DNA of 44,420 nt from Actinomycetota bacterium. GTDB taxonomy: Bacteria > Actinomycetota > Aquicultoria > Aquicultorales > Aquicultoraceae. Within the stretch, counting starts at the first letter, position 1; each line of letters opens with the position of its first letter. Location of the stretch: the NCBI GenBank assembly GCA_014859275.1, contig JACUUO010000006.1:1-44420 (forward strand). Reading direction: 5' to 3'. Positions 33,185 through 41,956 of the stretch are shown piece by piece. The notes under the pieces were generated by a model. The model worked only from the letters and a program-made list of their open reading frames with translations, was not told the DNA's origin and searched no databases. Both the position numbers and the translations under genes were made by a program.

Positions 33185-34332
33185 ATGAGACTAAGGCCGC
33201 TTACTATTGCCATTCCAGACACCCAGCTTGCCGACCTCCGAGAGCGGCTGGAACGCACCCGCTGGCCAGACGAGGTTACCGACGCCGATTGGGATTATGG
33301 TACAAACCTTGGCTATATGAAAGAGTTTGCGGACTATTGGCTAAGGGATTATGATTGGCGACACGAAGAAGCAAACCTTAACAAGCTAGCCCACTTTACT
33401 GCTGCTATTGATGCACTGACTATTCATTTTATATACGAACGCGGCGAGGGGCCGAATCCGATGCCTCTTATCATAACCCATGGTTGGCCCGGCAGCTTTT
33501 ATGAACTAATAAAACTGATACCTCTGCTAACCAACTTGGAACGGCATGGCGGAAAGCCAGAACAATCATTTGACGTCATTATCCCTTCCTTGCCTGGCTT
33601 TGGCTTCTCCAGCCGTCCAACTGAACGTGGATGGACAATAGATAAGACTGCCACGGTTTGGTCAAAACTCATGCACGATGTATTAGGTTACAAGCACTAT
33701 GCTGTTAGCGGCACTGACTGGGGAAGCGGTGTCGCTCGCCTGTTAGCATTCTATTATCCAGATGAGGTCAGCGCGATGCATCTTTCAAACTTTAGTTACC
33801 CAGACTTTACGCCCGACCAGCACAACTTGCAAAACCTGACAGAGGCCGAAAAGGCATATCAAGGAAATCCGCTCGAATGGTTGATGACTAGGGCGCCTAT
33901 GCCGTAGTGCAAAGCAGTAGGCCGCAAACCTTAGCCTACGGACTCAACGACTCGCCCGTAGGTCTGGCTGCCTGGTTGCTTGACAAGTTCCGATCGCTCA
34001 GCGACTGTGACGGCAAACTCGAAACTCGGTTTACCAAAGATGAGCTCATCACCAATATCATGATCTATTGGTTGACTGAAACCGCCAACTCTGCCGCCAG
34101 GACGTATTTTGAGAACAGTGACGAAACGCCCCTCAAGGGTGGCCAGCGAATAGAAACGCCAACCGGAGTCGCTTCTTTTACTAAGCACTTCAAAATGCCT
34201 CGCGAGTATGCCGAGCGCAGCATGAACATTACACATTGGACCGAGATTCCGCGCGGAGGACACTTTGGTGCTATGGGAGAGCCAGAGCTGCTCGCCAACG
34301 ATATGCGAGCGTTCTTTAGCGATTACGGTTAG
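33185..34332 (+). pseudogene. Epoxide hydrolase, interrupted by a frameshift
   Basis: The product is an EHN-type epoxide hydrolase (alpha/beta-hydrolase fold). The N-terminal cap-like region reads IPDTQLADLRERLERTRWPD. The HGWPGSF oxyanion segment and the nucleophile Asp in GTDWGSG follow. The C-terminal part (PQTLAYGLNDSPVGLAAWL, then RGGHFGAMGEPE with the catalytic His) is in another frame. The break lies near 33895-33905, where a single-base change would turn TRAPMP into a TRA-YAVVQSSRPQTL continuation. As sequenced, the first frame stops at 33907. All catalytic residues are present across the two frames, so it is either a recent pseudogene or an assembly error. The start is the ATG at 33185, following AGGAGG by four bases. 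Confidence 0.8.
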
Positions 34333-34673
34333 CAAGGTAACGCAGTTTATATCTGCCGCATTCAATCTTAGTTTCACTCATGCTCCCCCGGATTCTCACT
34401 TATTCGAACTTTTTACAGTAATCGTCAGTTTGATTGCTTAGGTTAGTTTTTCAACGGTTGATATTATGGGAATTTAGACCCTATCACTATATGACAATGA
34501 CATTTCAAGTTTGCTTTGCTTCGTGGTTTTGGATTTACCCTACACACCTAAGGGTAAAGCTTTATGAGAGAAGGTGCCTCAAAATTCCGAATATCAGGCG
34601 TTTGCTGAATTAGGCAATCAAGCTAACAAGTAATTGATGCATTTATGCAGGCGCCTTATATGGCACCAGTAGG
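34333..34673. other. Intergenic region with family F repeat
   Basis: No gene is visible. It contains family F copy 4 and A/T-rich text without a clear promoter or terminator. It separates the epoxide hydrolase from the aminoglycoside acetyltransferase-like gene. Confidence 0.45.
34383..34441. repeat. Family F repeat, copy 4 (diverged)
   Basis: CTCCCCCGGATTCTC, then 'ttattcgaacttttt' and 'tgattgcttagg', aligns with the other three copies. The central GGACAATTTTC is diverged. Confidence 0.5.
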
Positions 34674-35543
34674 ATGTTTAGTTGCATTATATGGATCGGT
34701 AAAAACAGTGTTATGTTTCAAGCCATGGAAAGTCAAAGGTTGCCCATTGTTCATAGTCAGCTCGTAAGGGACTTAATCCGCCTCGGATTGGAAGCCGGGG
34801 ACACGGTTATGGTGCACTCCTCTATGCGGGCGGTTGGCAAAGTGCTTGGTGGTCCCGATGTGGTCATCCGCGCGCTCTTAGACGTCATCGGGGCTGCTGG
34901 CACCGTCATGATGTATGTTGACTGGGAAGATGGCGTGCAGCACCTGACCCGAGACGATGCGGCAGAGAAATTGGATGTGCGATTGTTAGAGGAATTACCC
35001 CCGTTTAATCCAAAAACGTCGCGTGCGCGACGAGCCCATGGAATTCTCTCGGAGTTTCTTCGGACATGGCCGGGGGCTTGCCGAAGCGGCAATCCGGATG
35101 CATCTATTGCTGCAGTTGGCGTACAAGCCCAGTGGCTATGCGCTGATCACCCACTTCAGTATGGGTACGGCCCTGGCTCACCTCTGGCAAAGTTGGTGGA
35201 AGTGCGGGGCAAGGTGCTGCTCCTTGGCGCCCCATTCGATACAGTTACCTTACTCCACTATGCTGAACACATGGCGCGACTCCCCAACAAGAGAGTGATA
35301 CGCTACCGTGAACCGCTGCTTGTAAACGGGGCAAAGGTGTGGATGGAGATTGAGGAGTTCGATACGAGCCAACCTGTCGTTGCTGGAGCTTGGGAAAGTT
35401 ATTTTGCCGACATAGTTCAGGAGTATTTAGCCTCTGGGAAGGGCAGGTCAGGGCAGGTTGGGTATGCGCCATCGTATCTGTTGAATGCTGCAGACCTGTA
35501 TCAATATGCGGTGGCGTGGATGGAAGGGCATTTCGGAACATAG
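34674..35543 (+). CDS. Aminoglycoside 3-N-acetyltransferase family protein
   Basis: The product belongs to the AAC(3) (Antibiotic_NAT) family, which acetylates the 3-amino group of 2-deoxystreptamine aminoglycosides with acetyl-CoA. Recognised segments are TVMVHSSMRAVGKVLGGPDV, ARRAHGILSEFLRTWPGA, SIAAVGVQAQWLCADHPLQY, KVLLLGAPFDTVTLLHYAEH and the C-terminal YLLNAADLYQYAV. The 289-residue frame begins at 34674, but ATGs at 34713 and 34725 give starts closer to the family norm (MESQRLPIVHSQ). Resistance is an inference from family only; environmental members may act on other amines. It lies at the end of the accessory island, with only 16 bases to the opposing ABC gene. Confidence 0.9.
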   Translation: MFSCIIWIGKNSVMFQAMESQRLPIVHSQLVRDLIRLGLEAGDTVMVHSSMRAVGKVLGGPDVVIRALLDVIGAAGTVMMYVDWEDGVQHLTRDDAAEKLDVRLLEELPPFNPKTSRARRAHGILSEFLRTWPGACRSGNPDASIAAVGVQAQWLCADHPLQYGYGPGSPLAKLVEVRGKVLLLGAPFDTVTLLHYAEHMARLPNKRVIRYREPLLVNGAKVWMEIEEFDTSQPVVAGAWESYFADIVQEYLASGKGRSGQVGYAPSYLLNAADLYQYAVAWMEGHFGT

Positions 35544-35559
35544 TATAGATTGGTCATAA

Positions 35560-36534
35560 CTACCGTTTGTGTTCGATGAGGCCGACGAATACATCCTCCA
35601 GGCTCGGCTCAACTTCCTGGATTGAGAAATCTTTAAAGCCGCTATTATATAGGTGCTCCCCTACTTTCTCTCCATCCGTGGCCGAATCAACCTTGGCGTG
35701 GATGGTGGCGCCATAAAAGTACGCCTCACTGACCCCAGATGCACTAGTGATAGCTCGAAGTGCTTCCTGAGACGCATCGATACTTACTTCAATGATTGCG
35801 CCTGTCATGTGCTCTTTCTTTAGCTGGTCTGGCGTACCTAAGGCGATCATATCACCCTGGAAGATAAAACCGAGCCGGTGGCAGTGCTCCGCCTCATCCA
35901 TGTAGTGGGTCGTTACAAACAAGGTTATGCCAGCCTCTGCCATATGATAGAGCATCTCCCAGAAGTTCCGGCGCGAGATAGGGTCGACACCGCCCGTCGG
36001 CTCATCGAGGAAGACCATTTCCGGCTCATGGATGATCGCGCAACCCAGGGCCAATCTCTGCTTCCAGCCTGTGGAGAGGTTTGCAGCAAGCTCATTCTCC
36101 CTTCCCTTCAGGCCGACCATCTCAAGAACGAAGTTCTTGCGCCCAGCAAGCCGTGCATCTTTAAGGCCATAGATACCGCCGTAGAAGTCGAGATTTTCGA
36201 CGACCGTAAGGTCGTCGTAAAGGCTAAACTTCTGCGACATATACCCGATACGGCGCTTGATCTCCTCGGATTGGGTGGCGACATCGAGCCCAAGCACGCT
36301 CGCTTGGCCCCCGCTTGGCTCAAGAATCCCACAGAGCATGCGAATGGTAGTCGATTTACCAGAACCATTTGGCCCCAAGAAACCAAATATCTCGCCGCGC
36401 TGGACATCAAAGGAGATGTTATTTACCGCGGTAAATACACCGAACTTTTTAGTAAGCCCGTCAACTACTATCGATTTTTCGTAATTGTTGTTTGCACTTC
36501 TCAAACTTTCCCACCCGTTTCGCTGTGATGCCAT
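35560..36534 (-). CDS. ABC-2 exporter ATP-binding protein (canonical half)
   Basis: The 324-residue product is a full nucleotide-binding domain with a C-terminal extension. Walker A is GPNGSGKST, the signature is LSTGWKQRLALG, Walker B is MVFLDEPTGGVDP, and the switch loop is FVTTHYMDEAEHC with the His intact. The order and wording resemble the second ATPase domain of E. coli YbhF. It is the last gene of the minus-strand efflux cluster, 443 bases from the preceding permease gene. With the degenerate ATPase at 39472 it would form an asymmetric pair driving the two permeases. Confidence 0.92.
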   Translation of the reverse strand: MASQRNGWESLRSANNNYEKSIVVDGLTKKFGVFTAVNNISFDVQRGEIFGFLGPNGSGKSTTIRMLCGILEPSGGQASVLGLDVATQSEEIKRRIGYMSQKFSLYDDLTVVENLDFYGGIYGLKDARLAGRKNFVLEMVGLKGRENELAANLSTGWKQRLALGCAIIHEPEMVFLDEPTGGVDPISRRNFWEMLYHMAEAGITLFVTTHYMDEAEHCHRLGFIFQGDMIALGTPDQLKKEHMTGAIIEVSIDASQEALRAITSASGVSEAYFYGATIHAKVDSATDGEKVGEHLYNSGFKDFSIQEVEPSLEDVFVGLIEHKR

Positions 36535-36977
36535 CTTGCATTGGATATACAGAGACCGTCATGAGATTGCCACGTCGCTCGCTTCGCTCACTCCTCGCAA
36601 TGACAGGTGTAATAGGACCATAGGTTTCTTTCCTAAACTACCCACTTTCAGTGGGTCGGGTGCTCCTCCTAAGGACACACTTCTTTTACCAGGAGTGTCC
36701 TTCCTTAAACTACCCACCTTCAGGTGGGTCGAGTGCTCGCAATAACAGGTATAATACATTGGCTATTGGCCAATTACCCACATCTCTTGCTTCCACTTGG
36801 CCAATGGCTAATCCCACACCTCTTTCCTACATTAACTGGTAACTGCAGCACTGGGTAACTGGATACCCACACCTCTTTCCCACATTCTGCAGCACGGCAG
36901 CACTGCAGCACTGGGTAACTGGATACCCACACCTCTTACCCTCACTTTCAACTCACCCATTCACCCATTCACCTATC
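36535..36977. repeat. Repeat-rich intergenic region
   Basis: Nothing here looks coding. A 35-base unit 'aaactacccac...gtgggtc' occurs at 36631-36665 and 36702-36737, each with its own CCCAC/GTGGG hairpin. Between them AAGGACAC (36671-36678) pairs with GTGTCCTT (36695-36702). Further on, a 36-base direct repeat ('gcagcactgggtaactgg' and 'atacccacacctctt') occurs at 36842-36877 and 36902-36937, with a 60-base period. Text near 36560-36605 resembles 'gcaatgaca'-ending extragenic repeats. Confidence 0.6.
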
Positions 36978-38108
36978 TCAATCAGCAAACCGTTTCTGGA
37001 ATCGCAGTACACTCACCCCGAAGATTAAAATCCCCAGGAGCGAAAGTATCAGCACCTGGTCCCAGAGCGCTGCCATTCCTACGCCCTTAAGGAATATCCC
37101 CCGCACTATTACTAAAAAATACCTGAGCGGGATTACATATGTCAGAACCTGGATGACCTTCGGCATGTTCTCTATCGGGAAGATGAAGCCCGAGAGCATC
37201 ATCGATGGCATCATGAAAAACCATGCGGTCATCTGCGCCTGGTGCTGCGTCCGTGATATCGTTGACACGAAGAGCCCCTGGCCTACCGTTGTGAATAAAA
37301 AGGCGATGCAAAGAGCCAACAACAAAAAGATATTTCCCCTAAAGGGGACGCCAAACCACCATACCCCAATCCCGACTATCAGGCCTATCTCGATGAACGC
37401 GATCGCTACAAACGGCAGCACCTTTCCCATTAAGAGTTCCCAGCGCTTTATAGGCGTAACTATGAGCTGCTCGAGCGTACCACGCTCCCGCTCCTTCACT
37501 ATCGCCACCGATGTGATGATCATGGTAATCAGCGTGATGATCATACCGATCAATCCCGGGACCATGTAGTTTACGCTCTTTAGATCGGGGTTGTACCATA
37601 CCCTGACCCTAGGCTCAACCGATGATACCTTAGGAGCAATAGCACTCATTGCCTCCATCCTGCGCCCCATCAGCTCCTGCGATCGTGCAGCGATTATTCC
37701 CATTGCGTACTGCTGAGCCTGCACACCGGCGTTCGCATCGGAGCCATCAAGGACGAGCATCACCTCGGCCACGCGTCCAGATTTTATATCGCTCTGGTAG
37801 CCCTTTGGCAGTATCACGCCAAGCGTCGCCTTATCCGCTCGGATAAGTTCGGGTACCTCCGATTCGCTGTTTACACGCCGCACGATCTCGAAGTACCCGG
37901 CGTTCGTAAACTTCTCTGCAATAATCCTGCTCTCGGCAGTGCGATCGCTATCGACAAGGACAACACCGATATGTTTGACCTCAGTCTGAACGACGTAACC
38001 AAAAAGGATCAGTTGTATAAGAGGAGCTATAAATAAGAGCGGTAGCAGTCTCCTATCCCGGAGAAGCTGGATTATCTCCTTCCTGGCAAGCATCAACACG
38101 CGGTTCAT
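36978..38108 (-). CDS. ABC-2 type permease (second)
   Basis: The 376-residue product has a first membrane helix (LLPLLFIAPLIQLILFGYVV), a large extracytoplasmic domain of about 130 residues (VLVDSDRTAESRII, LVLDGSDANAGV), then five helices containing GLIGMIITLITMIITSVAIV and the conserved EREKGTLEQLIVTPIKRWEL-type coupling segment (here ERERGTLEQL). This is the YhhJ/YbhR-type ABC-2 permease layout. The gene overlaps the upstream permease by four bases (ATGA), so the two are translated together and probably form a heterodimer. Confidence 0.93.
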   Translation of the reverse strand: MNRVLMLARKEIIQLLRDRRLLPLLFIAPLIQLILFGYVVQTEVKHIGVVLVDSDRTAESRIIAEKFTNAGYFEIVRRVNSESEVPELIRADKATLGVILPKGYQSDIKSGRVAEVMLVLDGSDANAGVQAQQYAMGIIAARSQELMGRRMEAMSAIAPKVSSVEPRVRVWYNPDLKSVNYMVPGLIGMIITLITMIITSVAIVKERERGTLEQLIVTPIKRWELLMGKVLPFVAIAFIEIGLIVGIGVWWFGVPFRGNIFLLLALCIAFLFTTVGQGLFVSTISRTQHQAQMTAWFFMMPSMMLSGFIFPIENMPKVIQVLTYVIPLRYFLVIVRGIFLKGVGMAALWDQVLILSLLGILIFGVSVLRFQKRFAD

Positions 38109-39235
38109 GCAAACGCCCTCCTCAGGCGCACCGAAGCGATGATGATCATCAGCGTTGCAAATAGTGCGAGCGCCATAAGGTTGGGCCAGAGCACGCTAAT
38201 TCCGACACCCTTTAAAAAGATGCCCCTTATAACCACGAGGAAATACCGAGCTGGCACTAAGTACGTTATATATTGTAGTACCAGTGGCATGCTCTTTATG
38301 GGAAATACGAAACCGGAGAGCAGGAACGCCGGGAGAAACGTCGTCATAAACGCCCCAAAGCTCGCCACCTGCTGTGAATCAGTAGCCGCTGAAATCACCA
38401 GCCCCAGCCCTAGCGTCCCGGCAACGTAGATTATCAGGCTAAAGAAGAGTAAAAGAAGGCTTCCGTTCATGGGCACCTTAAACCACAGCGTACCAACTGC
38501 TGTTATGAGAACTGCCTCAAAGAAAGCGATCACAACATAGGGGATTATCTTCCCCAAGATGATTTCCCAGCTCTTAACCGGCGATATGATGATGTTCTCG
38601 AGTGTACCCCTCTCCTTCTCGCGAACGAGCGCAACCGATATGCTGATTGTGGTAACGGTCATCATGATCAAAGCCATCAAACCCGGCACTATAAAATTAA
38701 CGCTTCGTAGCTCAGGGTTGTACCAGACCCTAGCCCTGATTTCGATCGGTGATAGATCCCGCGTAATTGCAACGCCCTTTTTATAGAGAGAATCCGCCGT
38801 CACCTTTGCCGAAAACCTGCCGATTATCGCCGATGAATAGCCGGTTGCCACCCGAGCTAGATTGGGATCTGAGCCATCGACGAGGGCCTGTACCTTGGTA
38901 TTCTTGTCAGATAGGATGCTATCCTCAAACCCTTTAGGGATAATGATCGCTACTTTAATCATGCCGGCATCAAGCCTCTCGGCAAAATCGGCCTTACTTG
39001 GTCTAGCGGTTATATCAAAGTAGCCTGAGCTTGAAAAATTCTCTATCAGCCTTCGACTGGTGGCCGACCGGTCGCTATCATAGATAGCGACCGGTATATG
39101 GTTAATATCCAAGCTCAGCGCATAACCGAACATAAGCAGCTGGAAAAGCGGCAGGAACAGTGTGATGCCGAGCGTCCTCGGGTCGCGCAGGATATGTATA
39201 AATTCTTTTCGTGTGATCGCTTTTATGAGTCTCAT
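38105..39235 (-). CDS. ABC-2 type permease (first)
   Basis: This is the same layout and length as its neighbour: an N-terminal helix (ITLFLPLFQLLMFGYAL), an extracytoplasmic domain (AIYDSDRSATSRRLIENF, ALVDGSDPNLARVA), and five C-terminal helices with REKERGTLENIIISPVKSWE. The two permeases are clearly paralogous, from a tandem duplication typical of the YbhS/YbhR pair. It overlaps the second permease by four bases. The family exports drugs, ions or lipids; the substrate is not readable from sequence. Confidence 0.93.
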   Translation of the reverse strand: MRLIKAITRKEFIHILRDPRTLGITLFLPLFQLLMFGYALSLDINHIPVAIYDSDRSATSRRLIENFSSSGYFDITARPSKADFAERLDAGMIKVAIIIPKGFEDSILSDKNTKVQALVDGSDPNLARVATGYSSAIIGRFSAKVTADSLYKKGVAITRDLSPIEIRARVWYNPELRSVNFIVPGLMALIMMTVTTISISVALVREKERGTLENIIISPVKSWEIILGKIIPYVVIAFFEAVLITAVGTLWFKVPMNGSLLLLFFSLIIYVAGTLGLGLVISAATDSQQVASFGAFMTTFLPAFLLSGFVFPIKSMPLVLQYITYLVPARYFLVVIRGIFLKGVGISVLWPNLMALALFATLMIIIASVRLRRAFA

Positions 39236-39310
39236 ACCGTCTTCACCTTTTATTAGCTACAGGGACTTTATAGTTTAAATCATTACCTACATAACCAGCA
39301 CTTGCATTTT

Positions 39311-39380
39311 GTAGCGCAGCCCTTCAGGGCTGCTATAAAGGCGCCTGATGCCATATAGCAGGGCTAAAGCCCTGCGCTAC
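39311..39380. repeat. Family A two-armed palindromic element, copy 2
   Basis: The left arm GTAGCGCAGCCC then TTCAGGGCTGC and the right arm (39354-39380) GCAGGGCTAAAGCCCTGC then GCTAC repeat the architecture of 7237-7346. It lies in the 236-base gap between the ATPase and first permease genes, inside the predicted efflux operon. Confidence 0.7.
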
Positions 39381-39471
39381 AACGAAAACGATTAAAGTCT
39401 CTAGGACCGGTCCAGTTTCTTCGCTTATCTATAAGCTATGCCTTGTGCCCTTCAGCTCGCCTTTAGTCTGC

Positions 39472-40410
39472 TTATTCTTGGACCCTTTGCCTTGACCTCT
39501 TCATCATCTCGATGAATGCACTCTCCATAGTCTGGGCTTTCGGTATCGCCGATATAACCTCGACCTTATCTGAGAGATCGCATCTCAATCTCTCGATAGC
39601 CTCTGAAGCGGCATCCACAGTAACCAGCAGCCGCTCACCATACACCTCCACATCCCGGACGTAGCCGAGCCCGCGCACTATCCTTCGCGCCTCACGCTGC
39701 GGCTTTGCAATAAGCTCTACTATCTCGCCACTTAGAGATGTCTTTATGGACTGCGGGGAATCGCACATGCTTATCTTTCCATTATCTATAAAGGCAACCG
39801 TTGAGCAGCGCTCCGCCTCATCCATATAAGGCGTGGAGACGAGGAGCGTTATGCCCCTGCTTCTGAGCTCGGATAGTATTGCCCAGAACTCGCGCCTGCT
39901 GACCGGATCGACGCCGGTTGTGGGCTCATCGAGAAAGAGTATTTCTGGCTCATAGATGAGGGTACATGCAAGCGCGAGTTTCTGCTTCATGCCACCCGAT
40001 AAGAACTCGGCCTGGCGGTCTGTAAAGGCCTCAAGTCGCGCGAAGTGGAGGAGTTCTTTCATCCTCTTGGCGTGCTCAGCCTCGGGGAGGCCGTAAATGT
40101 CGGCAAAAAAGCGCAGATTTTCCTCGACCGTTAAATCCCCGTAGAGATTGAATCTCTGCGACATATAGCCAATGCGGCCACGAACAGCCCTGGCCTCGCG
40201 CACTATGTCCTTGCCCCACAGCCTCACCTCACCGGAGGTGGGCTTCAGAATCGTTGAGAGCACGCGGATGGTCGTCGTCTTGCCAGCTCCATCTTGCCCG
40301 ACAAGGCCGAATATCTCGCCTTCTTTGACCCGGATGTTGACGCCATCGACCGCCCGCACACTTGGGAAATCAACTATTAAGTTTTCTGTTTCAATAACGT
40401 GTCTGATCAT
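39472..40410 (-). CDS. ABC-2 exporter ATP-binding protein (degenerate half)
   Basis: The product has Walker A GQDGAGKT, signature LSGGMKQKLAL and Walker B LFLDEPTTGVDP, but the switch loop reads LLVSTPYMDEAERC. Pro replaces the His that polarises catalytic water in active ABC ATPases. The same oddity occurs in the first ATPase domain of the fused YbhF type. It is therefore probably a non-hydrolysing partner of the canonical ATPase at 35560. The start is uncertain: a GTG, an ATG at 40410 or one at 40434 are all in frame, without a clear ribosome-binding site; 40410 fits the family best. Confidence 0.9.
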   Translation of the reverse strand: MIRHVIETENLIVDFPSVRAVDGVNIRVKEGEIFGLVGQDGAGKTTTIRVLSTILKPTSGEVRLWGKDIVREARAVRGRIGYMSQRFNLYGDLTVEENLRFFADIYGLPEAEHAKRMKELLHFARLEAFTDRQAEFLSGGMKQKLALACTLIYEPEILFLDEPTTGVDPVSRREFWAILSELRSRGITLLVSTPYMDEAERCSTVAFIDNGKISMCDSPQSIKTSLSGEIVELIAKPQREARRIVRGLGYVRDVEVYGERLLVTVDAASEAIERLRCDLSDKVEVISAIPKAQTMESAFIEMMKRSRQRVQE

Positions 40411-40552
40411 CACTAAGTACCTATAACCACCCATGTATAGGGCTCATACCTATCATAGTTAGCCCATCGGCACGATGTCATAAAGTGCCAATGTACTGCC
40501 GTCAGTGCCAACGTTCCAAAGTGCCAATGTACTGCCGTGCCAATATCCATTC

Positions 40553-40745
40553 GTACCTACATCTTAGCTGTGTGCTATTCCTTAGGGCCGAGACGTCGGC
40601 CCATCACGGGCCTCCCTGGTCTAAGAAAACTCACAGTTTCTATAGCCAGTAGGGGCCCTGAGCCTGTCTCGACCCTTCCTAGGGCTCATACGCCCGATAA
40701 ATCGGGCAACTACGGGCGGACACAGGGTCCGCCCCTACGTATTGG
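40553..40745. repeat. Family B/C composite dispersed repeat, copy 3
   Basis: Shared text with 3110-3335 and 19697-19850 includes 'gtgctattccttaggg', 'ggcccatcacgggcc', 'ctaagaaaactcacag', 'tatagccagta' and the palindrome CCCGATAAATCGGGC with 'actacgggcggacac'. The order of blocks differs from copy 1. Confidence 0.65.
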
Positions 40746-40792
40746 ATGATCATGGCTAATGGCTGATCTCTCTCATCCTCCACCCACGTTGA

Positions 40793-40826
40793 TACGCCCG
40801 ATAAATCGGGCAACTACGGGCGGAGA
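40793..40826. repeat. Family B palindrome
   Basis: TACGCCCGATAAATCGGGC followed by 'aactacgggcgga' is a second family B copy within about 100 bases of the one at 40689-40723. CCCGAT and ATCGGG pair, and CGCCCG and CGGGCG flank. Confidence 0.65.
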
Positions 40827-41158
40827 TAAACTCCGCCCCTACAGCACTGGATAACTATCCCCACATCTCTTACCCACATCAACATTGGCACTTTGGCACA
40901 GTATAGTTAGTAGTTCATAGTTCATAGAATAGTACCCACACCTCTTACCCACATATTGGCTATTGGCTCTTGGCCATTGGCTGATCTCCCTCATCTACTG
41001 CCCACATCAATAGTTAGTAGTTCATAGAGTAGTGACTACGCCTCTTACCTATATATCGACCGGAGACAGGGGACCGAAGACCGGTGACTGCCTTACCAAC
41101 ATCTCTTACCCACACCCCTGGACCCTGGCCTCCGATTCACCCGTAACCTGGCAACCAG

Positions 41159-41923
41159 CTACCGTAATTCTGCATCTGCCGGCATGCCGGGCTTTAATAA
41201 GCCATCAGCGTTATCAACCTTGATCGTCACGCCAAAGACGAGATTGCTCCTCTGCTCCTTTGTCTGCACGTTTTGCGGGGTGAATTCGGCCCCGGATGCG
41301 ATTTCAGTGACCCTGCCTGTAAATTTCTTACCTGGAAACGCGCCGGCTTTAATTACTAACCCCTGGCCTATCTTAACCTTCCCCAACTCCTTTTCATCTA
41401 CATATATTGTTAATTCAAGCGAGGAGACCTTCCCTATAACAGCCAGCGTGAAGCCAGGGTTTACCATCTCGCCTTCTCTGAGTGGTAGACTTAATACAAT
41501 CCCATCGGCCGGCGATTTTATAACCGCATATGATTGCTGGATTCTTGCGATTGAGAGGGCGGCTTCGGCTTGTTTTAATTGAGCGCTGGCGGCCCTTTTC
41601 TCGGCGTTGGTATCAGCATCGTCCAATGCGGCCTGTGCCACCTCAACACCAGCTTGAGCCGCTAATACCTGATCTTTTAACACGCGATCATCGAGAGTTA
41701 CCAGAGTGTCTCCCTTCTTGACCTTACCCCCTTCTTTGGCCTTAATCGCTATGACTTCGGCGGCAAGCTGGGAGCCGATATGCACCTCCATCGCCTCAAG
41801 TGTCCCAGAACCTTCGATTTTTCCATTTGAGGAGCCTTGCACGCCCGCATAGTAGTACCAACCAGTGCCAGCAGTTGCGAATAAAATAAGCATCAGAGGA
41901 ACCACAATCAGTCTCTTTTTCAT
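41159..41923 (-). CDS. Membrane fusion (HlyD-type) protein, short form
   Basis: The 254-residue periplasmic adaptor has an N-terminal anchor (MKKRLIVVPLMLILFATAGT), a biotinyl-lipoyl half (VIAIKAKEGGKVKKGDTLVT), a coiled-coil hairpin (LAAQAGVEVAQAALDDADTN), the second lipoyl half (VIKSPADGIVLSLPLREGEM) and a barrel domain. It resembles YbhG. The ATG at 41923 follows GGGAGG; the frame is open five codons upstream. It is the second gene after tetR on the minus strand, 33 bases after the longer paralogue. Confidence 0.92.
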   Translation of the reverse strand: MKKRLIVVPLMLILFATAGTGWYYYAGVQGSSNGKIEGSGTLEAMEVHIGSQLAAEVIAIKAKEGGKVKKGDTLVTLDDRVLKDQVLAAQAGVEVAQAALDDADTNAEKRAASAQLKQAEAALSIARIQQSYAVIKSPADGIVLSLPLREGEMVNPGFTLAVIGKVSSLELTIYVDEKELGKVKIGQGLVIKAGAFPGKKFTGRVTEIASGAEFTPQNVQTKEQRSNLVFGVTIKVDNADGLLKPGMPADAELR

Positions 41924-41956
41924 AATCGATCCTCCCAATAAACCAATTTCCTGAAA

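Larger units (their letters stand above)
40435..41158. other. Long repeat-filled gap inside the efflux cluster
   Basis: These bases separate the second membrane fusion gene from the degenerate ATPase gene. They carry family B and C repeats (40553-40745 and 40793-40826), runs of 'agttcatag', and a recurring 'cacctcttacccac' unit near 40930-41115. No gene is visible. Such a gap inside a functional cluster suggests repeat insertion after the operon formed. Confidence 0.55.

Noticed and set aside
33046-33354. Plus-strand 102-codon frame across the SRPBCC to epoxide hydrolase gap
   Set aside because: It overlaps the epoxide hydrolase in another frame and shows no domain.
36485-36842. Several plus-strand frames downstream of the ATPase gene
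   Set aside because: They are composed of tandem hairpin repeats and lack start sites or protein character.
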